DNA from: an uncultured Hungatella sp.
Lineage (GTDB): Bacteria; Bacillota; Clostridia; Lachnospirales; Lachnospiraceae
Direction: 5' to 3'
Assembly: GCA_949879025.1 (NCBI GenBank)
Contig: CATLBO010000030.1
Location: 1-33,051 of the forward strand
Length of the DNA stretch: 33,051 nt
Below the pieces are notes generated by a model that was not told the origin of the DNA, searched no databases, and saw only the letters and a program-made list of their open reading frames with translations. This document shows, piece after piece, positions 8,165 through 16,976 of this stretch. Each line of letters starts with the position of its first letter. The first letter of the stretch is position 1. Made by a program: the position numbers and the translations under genes.

Positions 8165-9059
8165 TCACTTGTCAAACTGCCTTCTCAGCATATCTGCAAA
8201 CTCCTCCACATAATACCCTGAATTATCCTTCCTCCAAAATGCGCAGTAATTGCGCCGAATCGGTTCCTCACTGCGGAACAGCAAAACCCGGCTGACAAAT
8301 GATCCCGGATTCTGCTCCGTCCCTGCGCCTTCCGCCGGCATAAATCCCTGTCCCCCAATAACCATAAGCCGTGCTTCTTCCAGATTTTCGGCAAAAAGAA
8401 ACTCTCCCTGAAATCCTACTACATCATGATAATACCCCTGCTCTGTCTTTCTCTGTTCCTTGGAAGAAACCAGGATGCAGGGAACGTTTTCCAGTTCCTG
8501 AGGCGTAACTGAGGGCAAAAGCCCAATGGGATTTCTGGAGGAAATTTCAATGCACTCCTTTCCGGCAGTCAAAACAAAATTCACATACTCATCAGAAAAT
8601 GCCCTGCGCTGGTCATTAAAGTTTAAATCAATATCTCCGTTCCGAAGCATTTCAAACAATTCCTCGTGGTTTCCATACTTAATCTGTACTAGCACATCCG
8701 GATAATCGGCCGCAAACTCCTCCAGGGCCATGTGGAACTCCCGCCCGCAGTAGCACCGCAGATACCCAACCTTCAGAACCGCCTCCCCACCGCCTGAAAT
8801 TCTGGCGGCACTTCTGCACATCTGTTCATAATCTGCAACCAGCACCAGGCTCTTTTTATAGAAGAACTCTCCTGCAGGAGTAAGCAGAAATTTTCGGTTT
8901 TTTCTCTCCAGAACTCTCCAGAAGCCTGAATCCAATTTCCCTTTCCAAAGCCTGCACCTGCTAGGAAATGGCAGACTGAGAGATATGACATTCCTCCGCT
9001 GCCTCTGAAAAACTGTTGTTTCGCACAACTGACTGAAAATACCTCATCTGCCTTATCAT
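8165..9059 (-). pseudogene. LysR family regulator, inactivated by a stop codon and a 10-bp duplication
   Basis: From an ATG at 9059 (AGGAAGG upstream) the frame reads MIRQMRYFQSVVRNN, then HISQSAIS, a classic LysR helix-turn-helix. A TAG at 8961-8963 replaces the Gln of ISQQVQALE. Further on, a tandem 10-bp duplication at 8904-8923 shifts the frame inside RLLERKNRKF. The substrate-binding domain beyond (LKVGYLRCYCG to the C-terminus) is still open. Two independent lesions show loss of function. It lies downstream of lrgA and lrgB on the same strand. LysR proteins such as CidR control cid/lrg genes in Gram-positives, so it may once have regulated them. Confidence 0.85.
8904..8923 (-). repeat. 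10-bp tandem duplication inside the LysR pseudogene
   Basis: TTCTGGAGAG occurs twice in a row on the minus strand. Removing one copy restores the LysR reading frame, so this is a recent slippage duplication and the direct cause of the frameshift. Confidence 0.9.
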
Positions 9060-9383
9060 CTTTTCATCCTTCCTTGTTTGAGTCTGCTCCTATTTCTCAA
9101 AGCATTTCCTATTGATTTTCTCATATATTTACTGTTGTCTTTCCGCAAAGGGACGGAGCTGAAGGAGGAAACCGGGTTCACTATGATTCCGGTTCTGCAA
9201 ATCTATTCTGTCTTTTGCTCAAAATCCTTCAAAATCCCGATCTTTCGCCATTGCCTGATTCAATAATTTTAAGATATATTTTGCCCATTGAAGCTCAGCT
9301 GCCTTTCCCATGGCGTTTCCCCTACTCTGGTGATTATGCCACAGGACTGTTTCCCAAGGAGCAAATGGTATCCAACCCTGTTT
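9060..9383. other. Gene-poor spacer after lrgB
   Basis: No clear gene. On the minus strand a 30-codon frame (9219-9311) starting MGKAAELQWAKYILKLLNQ has a GGGG ribosome-like site 7 bases upstream and natural codon use. It could be a tiny protein or a scrap of an older gene. No terminator for lrgB is obvious. Confidence 0.3.
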
Positions 9384-10076
9384 CTAAATCCATCCCGCTG
9401 CCAACGGCACCACAGCCACAGTCATCAGCCCTGCCACGGCTATAGCCAGGCTTCCCATGGCGCCTTCCACATCTCCCAGTTCCAGCGCCTTAGAGGTTCC
9501 TATGGCATGGGCCGAGGTACCCAGGGCCAGCCCCTTGGCAATGGGATTTGTAATCTTAAACAGCTTAAACACTGTCTCTCCGATCACATTGCCCAGAATA
9601 CCGGTTATGATAATACTGACCACAGTAAGAGCCACTATTCCCCCTGCCTCTTCACTGACGCCCATGCCGATAGCCGTGGTAATGGATTTAGGAAGCAGGG
9701 TCACATAGTACTCATGGCTCAGGCCAAACAGTTTACTCAGTATAAAAATACTGAAGGCGCTTGCCAAAACTCCTGAAAAGATACCGCCTGCAACAGCCCC
9801 TAAGTTGTCTTTTAACAAGCTAAGCTGTTTATAAAGAGGAATAGCCAGGCAGACTGTGGCAGGGGTAAGAAGAAAACTGATGTATTGGCTCCCAGCCTGA
9901 TAAACTTTATAATCTATCCTGAATACAAGCAGAAATGAAATAATGAGAACCACAGCCACAAGCAAAGGGTTCATAATGGCTAGGTTTGTCTTCTTCTTAA
10001 TCTCGATTCCCAAAAGGTAGGCCCCCATAGTAGCTGCAAAGCCAAAGTAAACCGAATTCATAAGCAATTCATTCAT
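9384..10076 (-). CDS. lrgB: LrgB family membrane protein (possible glycerate/glycolate or pyruvate carrier subunit)
   Basis: The 230-residue membrane protein shows the LrgB family pattern, including LLPKSITTAIGMGVSEEAGG and ALGTSAHAIGTSKALELG near the C-terminus. LrgB acts with LrgA. The pair was first described as a holin-like control of murein hydrolases; relatives carry pyruvate in Bacillus and Streptococcus, and plant PLGG1 (an LrgA-LrgB fusion) carries glycolate and glycerate. Start codons at 10079 and 10076 both overlap the end of lrgA; 10076 has better spacing from AAGGGGG. Translation is therefore coupled. The glycerate kinase gene just upstream makes glycerate the most attractive substrate. 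Confidence 0.88.
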   Translation of the reverse strand: MNELLMNSVYFGFAATMGAYLLGIEIKKKTNLAIMNPLLVAVVLIISFLLVFRIDYKVYQAGSQYISFLLTPATVCLAIPLYKQLSLLKDNLGAVAGGIFSGVLASAFSIFILSKLFGLSHEYYVTLLPKSITTAIGMGVSEEAGGIVALTVVSIIITGILGNVIGETVFKLFKITNPIAKGLALGTSAHAIGTSKALELGDVEGAMGSLAIAVAGLMTVAVVPLAAGWI

Positions 10077-10434
10077 CATGCTCCCCCTTATTTGTAATGC
10101 CAATCAAAAGCTCCGTAAACTTCCCTGTCACAGCCATAACAGCAATCGTTGACAATACAGAAATCATAATCACCGGAACCGCAGCAGCTTTTAATATCTC
10201 ATAATCATCCATAAGCCCCACAATCACTGGAACGAACATAAGAGGCATGATATCCAAAAGAAAATTTCCAGTCTCCTCTACATGCTTCAGTTTGATTACT
10301 CCTGTACATAGCCCTGCCAGCAAAAGAAATAGGCCATAAACGCCTCCGGGAACCGGCAGCGGCAATAGGGCATTGAAAAGTTCCCCGATCATAGTAATTC
10401 CAAAAATAACACAGCTTTGTTTTATATATTTCAT
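10069..10434 (-). CDS. lrgA: LrgA/CidA family membrane protein
   Basis: This 121-residue protein has four predicted helices and the family motif LPLPVPGGVYGLFLL, then LDIMPLMFVPVIVGLM. It is the partner of LrgB, whose start overlaps its last codons. The chosen start, MKYIKQS, has GAAGGAAG 7 bases upstream; an upstream in-frame ATG lacks a ribosome site. It lies about 350 bases after glycerate kinase, with a terminator-like hairpin between, so it probably has its own promoter, although none is obvious. See lrgB for the proposed transport role. Confidence 0.88.
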   Translation of the reverse strand: MKYIKQSCVIFGITMIGELFNALLPLPVPGGVYGLFLLLAGLCTGVIKLKHVEETGNFLLDIMPLMFVPVIVGLMDDYEILKAAAVPVIMISVLSTIAVMAVTGKFTELLIGITNKGEHDE

Positions 10435-10620
10435 CTGACTGCTTCCTTCTTTCTTATCATCCTGTCCGGATTCTACCACTAATAGCCGAAAGCTACAAGG
10501 GCAATCCTTAAAAATAAATCTAAACAACTATTTAAATAATGATACACTTCCTAAGAAAAGCGAATTGGCTCCCTGCAGCCAACCTAAGATTGCTGACGTA
10601 ATTTATAAAGCACAGGATAG

Positions 10621-10656
10621 AAAAACCATGAAACTGCAGCTGCAGTCCCATGGTTT
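10621..10656 (-). terminator. Terminator-like hairpin after glycerate kinase
   Basis: A 34-base inverted repeat has arms AACCATG-NN-ACTGCAG and CTGCAGT-NN-CATGGTT with one 2-base internal mismatch. On the minus strand it ends in TTTTT. It lies about 125 bases past the glycerate kinase stop and 190 before lrgA. The interval 10435-10782 holds nothing else I recognise. Confidence 0.6.
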
Positions 10657-10782
10657 CCCAAGGAGAACATATTTTATAGATACTAGGCACATCAAAAATA
10701 TCCTGATTGTCAGCCAGGCCTTCCATACCCTTAGCTCCGGCTTTCAAATCCTGAACCGCAGCAGCTGCCTTATCCTGCTCTT

Positions 10783-11925
10783 TTATTCCTTCAGCCCCAT
10801 CCCTATCCGCAGCATCCGAAACATACGATCTGCCCCGCTGCTGTACAGCTCTTCAGCCCGCTCCAGCGCTTCTTCAATATCCATAGCTCCATTGATGGTG
10901 GGAATGATACTTTCCACCCCAAACTCATAAATCTTCTCTGCACCGGTTCCCATACCACCTACTACAGCCACCGCCGGCACGTTCTTTGCCCTGCATCTCT
11001 GGCCGATTCCGCTGGGCACTTTGCCGAAAGCAGACTGCCAGTCCATACGCCCCTCTCCTGTGACTACCAGATCCGTCCCCTCCAGAAGTCCGTCGAAATC
11101 AATAAGGTCAAGAACCGTCTCAATACCGGATTTCAGGGCTGCATGAAGGAATACGCATAAGGCCGCCCCCAAGCCTCCTGCCGCCCCGGCTCCAGGAATC
11201 TGATCCGCATCTTTGCCTAATTTGTCCAGAATTACTGCGGCATAGTTTTTCATTCCTGCTTCCAGATTATCCAAAATCTCCGGCGTCCCCCCCTTTTGTC
11301 TGCCGAATGTATAAGCGGCCCCATGGGGTCCCGTAAGCGGATTATTCACATCGCACATTACCGTAAATTCCGCTTCTGCCGCCCCAGGATGAAGTCCCGC
11401 AATATCAATGTCAGCCACTTTCTCAAGGTCAGCCCCCGTGCCTTCCAGTTCATTCCCCTCTTTGTCCAAGAAGCGGATTCCCAGAGCTTTCATGGCTCCC
11501 ATTCCGCCGTCATTAGTAGCGCTTCCTCCGATGGCAATGGATATTTTCCGATACCCCTGTTCCAGCGCATCCCGAATCAGCTCCCCGGTTCCGTATGTAG
11601 TAGTATCAAGAGGATTCCTTTTCTCTGAAGGAACCATTGGAAGGCCGGAAGCTGCCGCCATTTCAATAATTGCAGAATCACCGTGAAAGACTCCATAAAA
11701 GCTTTCTGTCATTTCCATCAACGGCCCATGTACCCAAACCTTTCTTTTTTCCCCCTTGGTTACCGTAATTACCGCATCAACAGTTCCTTCCCCTCCATCT
11801 GCTATGGGAACCCCAAGTGTCTTGCAGCCCGGGAAAACTTTAACTGCCGACGCAGTTAACAGCTGTATAATCTTTTCTGATGATAAGGTTCCTTTAAAGG
11901 AATCCGACGCAAATAAAAATCTCAT
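10783..11925 (-). CDS. Glycerate kinase (GarK/GlxK family)
   Basis: The 380-residue cytoplasmic enzyme phosphorylates glycerate with ATP, feeding lower glycolysis. Family motifs are complete: FASDSFKGTLSS at the N-terminus, PIADGGEGTVDA, IAIGGSATNDGGMGAM, PGAGAAGGLGAAL and VVTGEGRMDWQSAFGK. Length matches the family. The ATG has CTGGAGGG upstream. It overlaps by ATGA the stop of a short MFS-like remnant, suggesting that an intact transporter gene was once coupled to it. The next genes on the strand are lrgA and lrgB, probable carriers. Family members make 2- or 3-phosphoglycerate; which one cannot be read from the sequence. Confidence 0.95.
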   Translation of the reverse strand: MRFLFASDSFKGTLSSEKIIQLLTASAVKVFPGCKTLGVPIADGGEGTVDAVITVTKGEKRKVWVHGPLMEMTESFYGVFHGDSAIIEMAAASGLPMVPSEKRNPLDTTTYGTGELIRDALEQGYRKISIAIGGSATNDGGMGAMKALGIRFLDKEGNELEGTGADLEKVADIDIAGLHPGAAEAEFTVMCDVNNPLTGPHGAAYTFGRQKGGTPEILDNLEAGMKNYAAVILDKLGKDADQIPGAGAAGGLGAALCVFLHAALKSGIETVLDLIDFDGLLEGTDLVVTGEGRMDWQSAFGKVPSGIGQRCRAKNVPAVAVVGGMGTGAEKIYEFGVESIIPTINGAMDIEEALERAEELYSSGADRMFRMLRIGMGLKE

Positions 11926-12101
11926 ATAAACCCTCCAGCGCAGGCAATCATAAATAATACAGCATCTACTTTCTTCATATCATATTTATCATTCCATGTT
12001 CCGATAACCGGCTGCGCAGCCATGGATGCCAAAAAAGAAGCGGATACCACAAAAAAATCTGCGATTCCAGTTACAGATACCGCACCTTCTCCATCTGTCA
12101 T
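11922..12101 (-). pseudogene. Fragment of a major facilitator transporter
   Basis: A 59-codon frame contains FFVVSASFLAS, then PVIGTWNDKYDMKKV, which fits MFS motif A (G-x3-D-K/R-x-G/D-x-K-K) between helices 2 and 3. It ends in CAGGFI with the stop overlapping the glycerate kinase start. A full MFS protein has about 400 residues, so this is a remnant. It supports an old transporter-kinase operon. Recognition rests on one motif. Confidence 0.45.
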
Positions 12102-12181
12102 TTTATATACCGTCCGGTAATGCTGCCAGGATTCCCGGCACTCTCCCCAGGCATCCCCACAGAAATGATGCAGCCGCCAGG
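12098..12181 (-). pseudogene. Possible UvrA-like fragment
   Basis: The 27 codons read PGGCIISVGMPGESAGNPGS and then ITGRYIK before a stop. This resembles the UvrA stretch around GGxVVAxGTPEE and NPxSLTGxYLSG. It overlaps the MFS scrap in another frame. The match is short and by eye only. The interval 12182-12322 holds nothing else recognisable. Confidence 0.3.
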
Positions 12182-12322
12182 CTTTAAAGACCTTGTTTCT
12201 ATTTTAATATATTTTCATGTATTGGCAAGAGTTTGGAGAACATATGTAAACGCCGTTTTAAGATATATGCTTCGATTTTAAATCCCCTATAATTATCTAT
12301 CAATACTGCTTTTCAACAGTCC

Positions 12323-13516
12323 TTAAATGCCAGAACCTTGTTCTTTCAGCTTCCTGGCGGCCTCGTCCCTTTGACGGCATACCTGAGCCCAACTGGGTGT
12401 TCTGTCCAGGATACCAGCCAGTTCCTCCAAAGCGGTGGGTATGTCGATATTTTGAGGGCAGATAGCAGCACAGGCCCCGCATTTGACGCAGGCTTCTGGC
12501 CGTTTATCTTCTGAAAGAGCATCAAACTGCATAGCCACTGTTGAGCTGCTGCCAAATTTCGCATCATTATAGGCATGTATAAGCATTGGGATATCTAACC
12601 CCTGAGGACATCCGTCGCAGCAGTACCTGCATCTTGTACAGGGAAGAGCATTTTTCATGCTGTCAGCCAGTTCCATCAGCAAGGCAGATTCCTGTTCTGT
12701 CTGAGGTGCGCCGGCAGAGAAGGTTCTGACATTGTCTTCCATCTGAGCCATATTGCTCATACCAGAGAGCACCATCTTTACACCTGGCAGATTCATCAGC
12801 CACCGGAAAGCCCAGGAAGCAGCGCTTTCTTCCGGGCGCAGAGATTTCAGTTTCCCAGTATCCTCGTCTGATAAGCTGGCCAGCCGTCCGCCCCGCACCG
12901 GCTCCATGACCCAAACAGGGATTCCCCTCTGAGTAAGTAAATCGTACTTGCTCTTGGCATCCTGCAGAGTCCAGTCTAGGTAGTTTAGCTGAATCTGGCA
13001 AAATTCCATATCATCCCCGGTGAAATCTAAAAATTTTTCCAGAGTGTCTGGTCTGGCATGGCTGGAAAATCCCAGATGCCTGATCCGCCCCTTTTTCACC
13101 TGTTCCTTAAAGTAATCCAAAATCCCCCACCTGGGTTCCTGATAGGTGGCAATAGAATTTTCATATACATTGTGAAGCAGATAAAAGTCAAAATACTCCA
13201 CCCCGCATTTTTTCAGCTGATCCTCAAAAACATGAGCCGGATCATAACTTGCGGCAATCTGATGCCCCGGATACTTGCTGGCCAGATACCAAGTATCCCT
13301 GGGATATCTGCTGAGAGCCCTGCCAATGGAAATCTCAGAGTTGCCGCCATGGTATGGATAGGCCGTATCAAAATAATTGACGCCATGGGCCATAGCATAG
13401 GCCGTCATCTCCTCTACCGCAGCCTGATTAATGGTACCGTCTTCATTCACCGGCAGACGCATGGTACCGAATCCCAGACGGGACAGACTTAAACCTTTGA
13501 AATTGCTTGTCTCCAT
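12323..13516 (-). CDS. Aldo/keto reductase with C-terminal 4Fe-4S ferredoxin domain (second copy)
   Basis: This 397-residue protein has the same layout as the gene at 3743. The barrel tetrad is D50, Y55, K81 and H115, and the C-terminal clusters are CTRCRYCCDGCP and CVKCGACAAICP. The last 30 residues beyond the ferredoxin domain are polar and family-variable. The start METSNFKG has AATGGAGGAA 5 bases upstream. It appears to be transcribed alone. The two copies differ enough to be old paralogues and not a recent duplication. The substrate is unknown. Confidence 0.9.
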   Translation of the reverse strand: METSNFKGLSLSRLGFGTMRLPVNEDGTINQAAVEEMTAYAMAHGVNYFDTAYPYHGGNSEISIGRALSRYPRDTWYLASKYPGHQIAASYDPAHVFEDQLKKCGVEYFDFYLLHNVYENSIATYQEPRWGILDYFKEQVKKGRIRHLGFSSHARPDTLEKFLDFTGDDMEFCQIQLNYLDWTLQDAKSKYDLLTQRGIPVWVMEPVRGGRLASLSDEDTGKLKSLRPEESAASWAFRWLMNLPGVKMVLSGMSNMAQMEDNVRTFSAGAPQTEQESALLMELADSMKNALPCTRCRYCCDGCPQGLDIPMLIHAYNDAKFGSSSTVAMQFDALSEDKRPEACVKCGACAAICPQNIDIPTALEELAGILDRTPSWAQVCRQRDEAARKLKEQGSGI

Positions 13517-13905
13517 AGTATTCCTCCATTAAGTTTTCATGATTCCTATTTTGCTTCACGGCTGCTGACACGCTCTGCATTGAAACGGCATTCCTCATGA
13601 ATCCCATGAGGATGTTTAATCGCTTCACATCCGGCTGCTTGGCCGCATACAGCCTGTTCCCTTTGGCTGTAAAATAGATTTGTTTGCTTTCTTTATTTCA
13701 GTATATCTTTTTTTAGATCAAAAGTACAATGCTTATTCTGAAAGCTATTATTCATTTAGTGAATACAGACATCAGGCATTCCGCATGTCCTGTAAAAGCA
13801 TTTCATAAAAATCCATAGCAATATTTGCAGACATAGGTACACCCTGCATTAGAACTATCAGTGTATTATGAATTTTTATAAAAGAGGCTTGTACTTTAAG
13901 AGGGC
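13517..13905. other. Gene-free spacer with a possible coding scrap
   Basis: There is no intact gene. On the minus strand near 13780-13860 an open stretch ends MSANIAMDFYEMLLQDMRNA before a stop, which could be the tail of a decayed regulator. No promoter is clear for the aldo/keto reductase. Confidence 0.3.
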
Positions 13906-14319
13906 TTAAATAACCATAAACAATGTTCCCGCACCGATCAAGATACAGCCAGCCAGTGACTTTAGTGTAAAGGATTCATGAAGGAAAACAAATGCCAGGA
14001 AAAGGGTAAGCACAACACTTAATTTGTCAACAGGTACCACTTTGGAGGCTTCTCCGATCTGCAGTGCCCGGTAATAACAGAGCCAGGAAGCTCCTGTTGC
14101 CAGTCCGGAAAGAATCAAAAAAGTCCAACTCTTTTTACTGATTTCCATAATGCCGCTCTGTGTATTTGTCAGGAATACCATTCCCCATGACATGACAACA
14201 ACTACAACCGTCCGTATTGCTGTGGCAAGATTTGAATTGACGCCTTCTATTCCGATTTTAGCCAGTATAGACGTTAATGCTGCAAACAGCGCAGACAGTA
14301 TCGCAAATAAAAACCACAT
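13906..14319 (-). CDS. EamA-domain (DMT superfamily) half-size transporter
   Basis: The 137-residue membrane protein contains one EamA domain with four or five helices: WFLFAILSALFAALTSILAK, then ASWLCYYRALQIGEASKVVP and FLHESFTLKSLAG. Most EamA proteins have two such domains and about 300 residues. Single-domain forms are an established subgroup and work as dimers, so this is not necessarily truncated. The start chosen is the fourth codon of the longer frame because GGAGG sits 8 bases before it. It is probably a metabolite exporter of unknown substrate. Confidence 0.85.
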   Translation of the reverse strand: MWFLFAILSALFAALTSILAKIGIEGVNSNLATAIRTVVVVVMSWGMVFLTNTQSGIMEISKKSWTFLILSGLATGASWLCYYRALQIGEASKVVPVDKLSVVLTLFLAFVFLHESFTLKSLAGCILIGAGTLFMVI

Positions 14320-14608
14320 CCCATCCACCTCCAGTCAGATATCCTTACTCAATTCTTTTTCAAATACTGTATTAAACAATGTAAGATTGTCAGCCATCTT
14401 CTGCACCCTGTCACCTTCTCCCTGAATTTTTCCAAAAATATTTTCGATTTCGGCAGCAAAAAGTTAAATGCACACTCTAAGATTCCCCATAAAAATGAAG
14501 GACTTGCTCCAGCATAAGTCCCGCTGCCAATTTGGACAGCAGCAGCAATGTGAATGTAAATGCCACAAGCTTTCTAAATTACAAGCATACAAAATTTCAA
14601 AATTATCA
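14320..14608 (-). other. Probable coding remnants between EamA and RpiR genes
   Basis: On the minus strand two out-of-frame stretches look like old coding sequence: a hydrophobic one (VAFTFTLLLLSKLAAGLMLE) and one ending FEKELSKDI before a stop. They may be pieces of one decayed gene. No family is recognisable. Confidence 0.3.
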
Positions 14609-15484
14609 CTACTCCCTGATAATTTCCACTGTAGACTCTCTTCCACGTTCAATCACCCGGCCTGCATTGATCTTCATCTGCAGGTTTTTCTCATAATCAA
14701 GGGCAAACATGCATGAATACAGCACATCCAGCAAATAGGCAATGGAACTGTCTGTGGTAAATGTAGCAATCTTGGAATACTGCCTCTCACGGGTACAGAT
14801 GCGCAGCACACAGTCCGCCATTCTGGACAGGCTGCTTTCGCCGATATTGGTAATGAGAATAACAGGAATCTTATGCTTTTTAAGGATATCAGCCCCCCGG
14901 ACTAAAACAGGTGTTTCTCCCGAATAAGATATGATAAGAGCACAGGAGGTGCTTTCTGCCATGTAGGCTGTATAGACAATCTCTCCCTGCAGCTGGCACA
15001 GCTCCACCTTTTTCCCAATCCTTGTCATATTATGCTGGAACTCCCTGGCCAGAATCAAATTGTTGCTGACAGCATAGACGCCAACAAAAGACGCCTTCCT
15101 CATATACAGCATGGCTTTCTGCAGCTCATCGTGAGTGAGCAGGGACCGAGTGTCATCAATCGCTTCTTTTCTCAGAGCGGCAATCTTTCCTGCTATGGCC
15201 ATAATAGAATCCCCTTTTTGAAAGGGCAGATTTGCGTCTATTTCCTGAAAATGCGACTGCAGATATTCCTCTTCCTTTAAGAACGCTTCCTTTAACTCAT
15301 TCCATCCTCCAAAGTCCATCTTGCGGGCAATCCGCACCAAGGTTGACGGGGAAGCAAATGCGCCTTGGGCGATCTCCTTGGTAGTCATGTCTTTTATATC
15401 CTGTTTCTTATCAAGAATAAAATCTACAATAGCCCGCTCACTGTTGGAAAAATCGCATTCCTCCAGCCGTTCTCTGATCAACAT
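14609..15484 (-). CDS. MurR/RpiR family transcriptional regulator
   Basis: The 291-residue protein has an N-terminal HTH_6 domain (residues 1-75, SNSERAIVDFILDKKQDIKD, then AFASPSTLVRIARKMDF). A C-terminal SIS sugar-phosphate-binding domain follows (about 110-245, VGVYAVSNNLILAREFQHNM, then IISYSGETPVL and PVILITN). The family senses phosphosugars or amino sugars. The start has GCAGGAGTG 7 bases upstream. No sugar gene is adjacent on this strand, so the target is not evident; the decayed stretch just downstream may have been one. Confidence 0.92.
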   Translation of the reverse strand: MLIRERLEECDFSNSERAIVDFILDKKQDIKDMTTKEIAQGAFASPSTLVRIARKMDFGGWNELKEAFLKEEEYLQSHFQEIDANLPFQKGDSIMAIAGKIAALRKEAIDDTRSLLTHDELQKAMLYMRKASFVGVYAVSNNLILAREFQHNMTRIGKKVELCQLQGEIVYTAYMAESTSCALIISYSGETPVLVRGADILKKHKIPVILITNIGESSLSRMADCVLRICTRERQYSKIATFTTDSSIAYLLDVLYSCMFALDYEKNLQMKINAGRVIERGRESTVEIIRE

Positions 15485-15567
15485 AAGCTGTCACTCCTGC
15501 TTTTTATATTTATTTTACCATTTATTACAAAAAATCATAGTCAAAAATATAATTGTTTTAAAAGCCT

Positions 15568-15842
15568 TCATCTGTATACCCACAGCATCCTGGCACCCAT
15601 CTTCGTCAGCTGCGGGTCCTTATTGAACAGCCGGATAAAAAAAGGATGGGAACAGCAGCATAAGAGCGGTACCTCACAAGGAAAATGACGTACAGGTAAT
15701 GGCAGCATACCCCAGAGTCTGCCTCACCCTTCCGTAATCCTTTGCTCCATAATTAAAGCTGACAATAGGCTGGGAGCTCTGGGTCGTAATAAAATAATCC
15801 ATCCCCACCGTAATCTGTACAAACAAGGTTCCATAATTCTGG
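15568..15842 (-). pseudogene. MATE transporter remnant
   Basis: Two frames match consecutive parts of a MATE protein: GTLFVQITVGMDYFITTQSS, then QPIVSFNYGAKDYGRVRQTL, and after a stop/frameshift FFIRLFNKDPQLTKMGARML. The piece covers less than a quarter of a normal 450-residue gene. Just upstream, an AGGAGG site and ATG at 15870 begin an unrelated frame (MISFEYQNP). Deletion probably fused the ends of two genes. Confidence 0.75.
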
Positions 15843-15945
15843 TGGGATTCTGGTATTCAAAACTGATCATTTCATATATCCTCCTACATTGAACTAGCTC
15901 TTATTTTAGATGAATACGGGAAATTATCAATAGATCAGGACAGAA

Positions 15946-16001
15946 AAAACAGCGTTCACATATTTATACCTGATAAACGTAAAATATGTAAGTGCTGTTT
16001 T
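15946..16001. repeat. 56-bp interrupted palindrome
   Basis: AAAACAGC (15946) pairs with GCTGTTTT (16001), then a 4-base mismatch, then ACATATTT pairs with AAATATGT around a 16-base loop. It lies in the gene-free interval 15843-16130. A plus-strand T-rich tail follows but is broken by AA. A further GC palindrome with a T6 run lies near 16095-16107 and may be a weak terminator of the XRE gene's neighbourhood. Confidence 0.5.
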
Positions 16002-16130
16002 AATTTACTCCCTTTTCATGAAAAGTGTACTCGTTGCTTCGGGAAAGCGTTCCTACTGCGTATAATTTGATAGCACCTTCGGAGGATCGATTCATGCGCC
16101 GGCGCTTTTTTATCTTACCATATCACACCT

Positions 16131-16877
16131 TCACTTTGCATTTTTCGTATAGAAACGATTTAGTTCAAAATACAATGGCATCAGTAACGCATTTATAACC
16201 AGAGAATAAAACAAGGGAAGCAGCGCTACCGATATATCCCCGCATAAATAAGCAAACTCGGGATCTAGCATATGACGGCGCATAAGATTCACCGTACTGA
16301 TTGTAAAGCCGATGCTTCCCCAAATTAAACTGGATCTGCATACCAGTTTAAGCGCATTCGCACTGTCTTTAATCATTTCTGTTGTGCAATGGTTTCTCTT
16401 AATTAAATAGGCAAATGCCTTTAGAAAGCCCCGCCAATACCCTGTACACAGCAGCGTCAGAAGGCAGGGAATCAGGATAAATTCCATGCTGATGGAATCC
16501 ACAAAATACGAAGCTTTGCTGCCGATTCCATATTTGACTATAAACAACACTCCTAAAATTAGGACTACAAACTTTACAAGTAAATTTGAACTTTTTTGAG
16601 CGTTATTTGCTTTTTGCTGCAATTCCACAAGATTTTCTTCCGCTCTTTTTTGATAATTTTCCATAGCAATCCTTTCTCCGCTGAGCAGTTCATTTGCGCT
16701 GATACCAAGTATTTTACATAAGTCCAGCATAATGGTGGCATCCGGAATGCTTTTTCCGGTTTCCCATTTTGATACTGCCCGGTCGGTAATATTTAACTTT
16801 TCTGCTAACTGTTTTTGTGTAAGTCCCTTCTCTTTTCGACAGATTGCAACGAATTTCCCTATCGTTTCCTGATTCAT
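16131..16877 (-). CDS. XRE family helix-turn-helix protein with C-terminal membrane domain
   Basis: The 248-residue protein has an N-terminal XRE domain (residues 5-62, CRKEKGLTQKQLAEKLNITD, then RAVSKWETGKSIPD). A linker leads to four predicted membrane helices from about residue 97 (LLVKFVVLILGVLFIV, FILIPCLLTLLC, SSLIWGSIGFTIS, ISVALLPLFYSLVINALL). Membrane-tethered XRE proteins of this kind are common in Firmicutes and may sense envelope state. The start MNQETIG has AAGGAGG 7 bases upstream; a longer in-frame extension has no ribosome site. An inverted repeat at 16935-16961 could be its operator. Confidence 0.9.
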   Translation of the reverse strand: MNQETIGKFVAICRKEKGLTQKQLAEKLNITDRAVSKWETGKSIPDATIMLDLCKILGISANELLSGERIAMENYQKRAEENLVELQQKANNAQKSSNLLVKFVVLILGVLFIVKYGIGSKASYFVDSISMEFILIPCLLTLLCTGYWRGFLKAFAYLIKRNHCTTEMIKDSANALKLVCRSSLIWGSIGFTISTVNLMRRHMLDPEFAYLCGDISVALLPLFYSLVINALLMPLYFELNRFYTKNAK

Positions 16878-16934
16878 GTTTTTATCCTCCTTACCATCAG
16901 TATACATAGAAAAAAGCTGCCCTGAAACTGACCA

Positions 16935-16976
16935 ATGGTTGATTTTGGCAGATTCAACCATCAGTTGATGACTTCT
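16935..16976. promoter_or_regulatory. Candidate operator of the XRE regulator
   Basis: ATGGTTGA (16935-16942) and TCAACCAT (16954-16961) are exact inverted repeats. The second arm also pairs with GTTGA just to its right around CATCA. These three half-sites lie 58-95 bases upstream of the XRE start, where an autoregulatory operator would be expected. Confidence 0.4.

Noticed and set aside
13058..13492. A 144-codon plus-strand frame within the second aldo/keto reductase
   Set aside because: It is antisense to a fully conserved enzyme and has no recognisable features.
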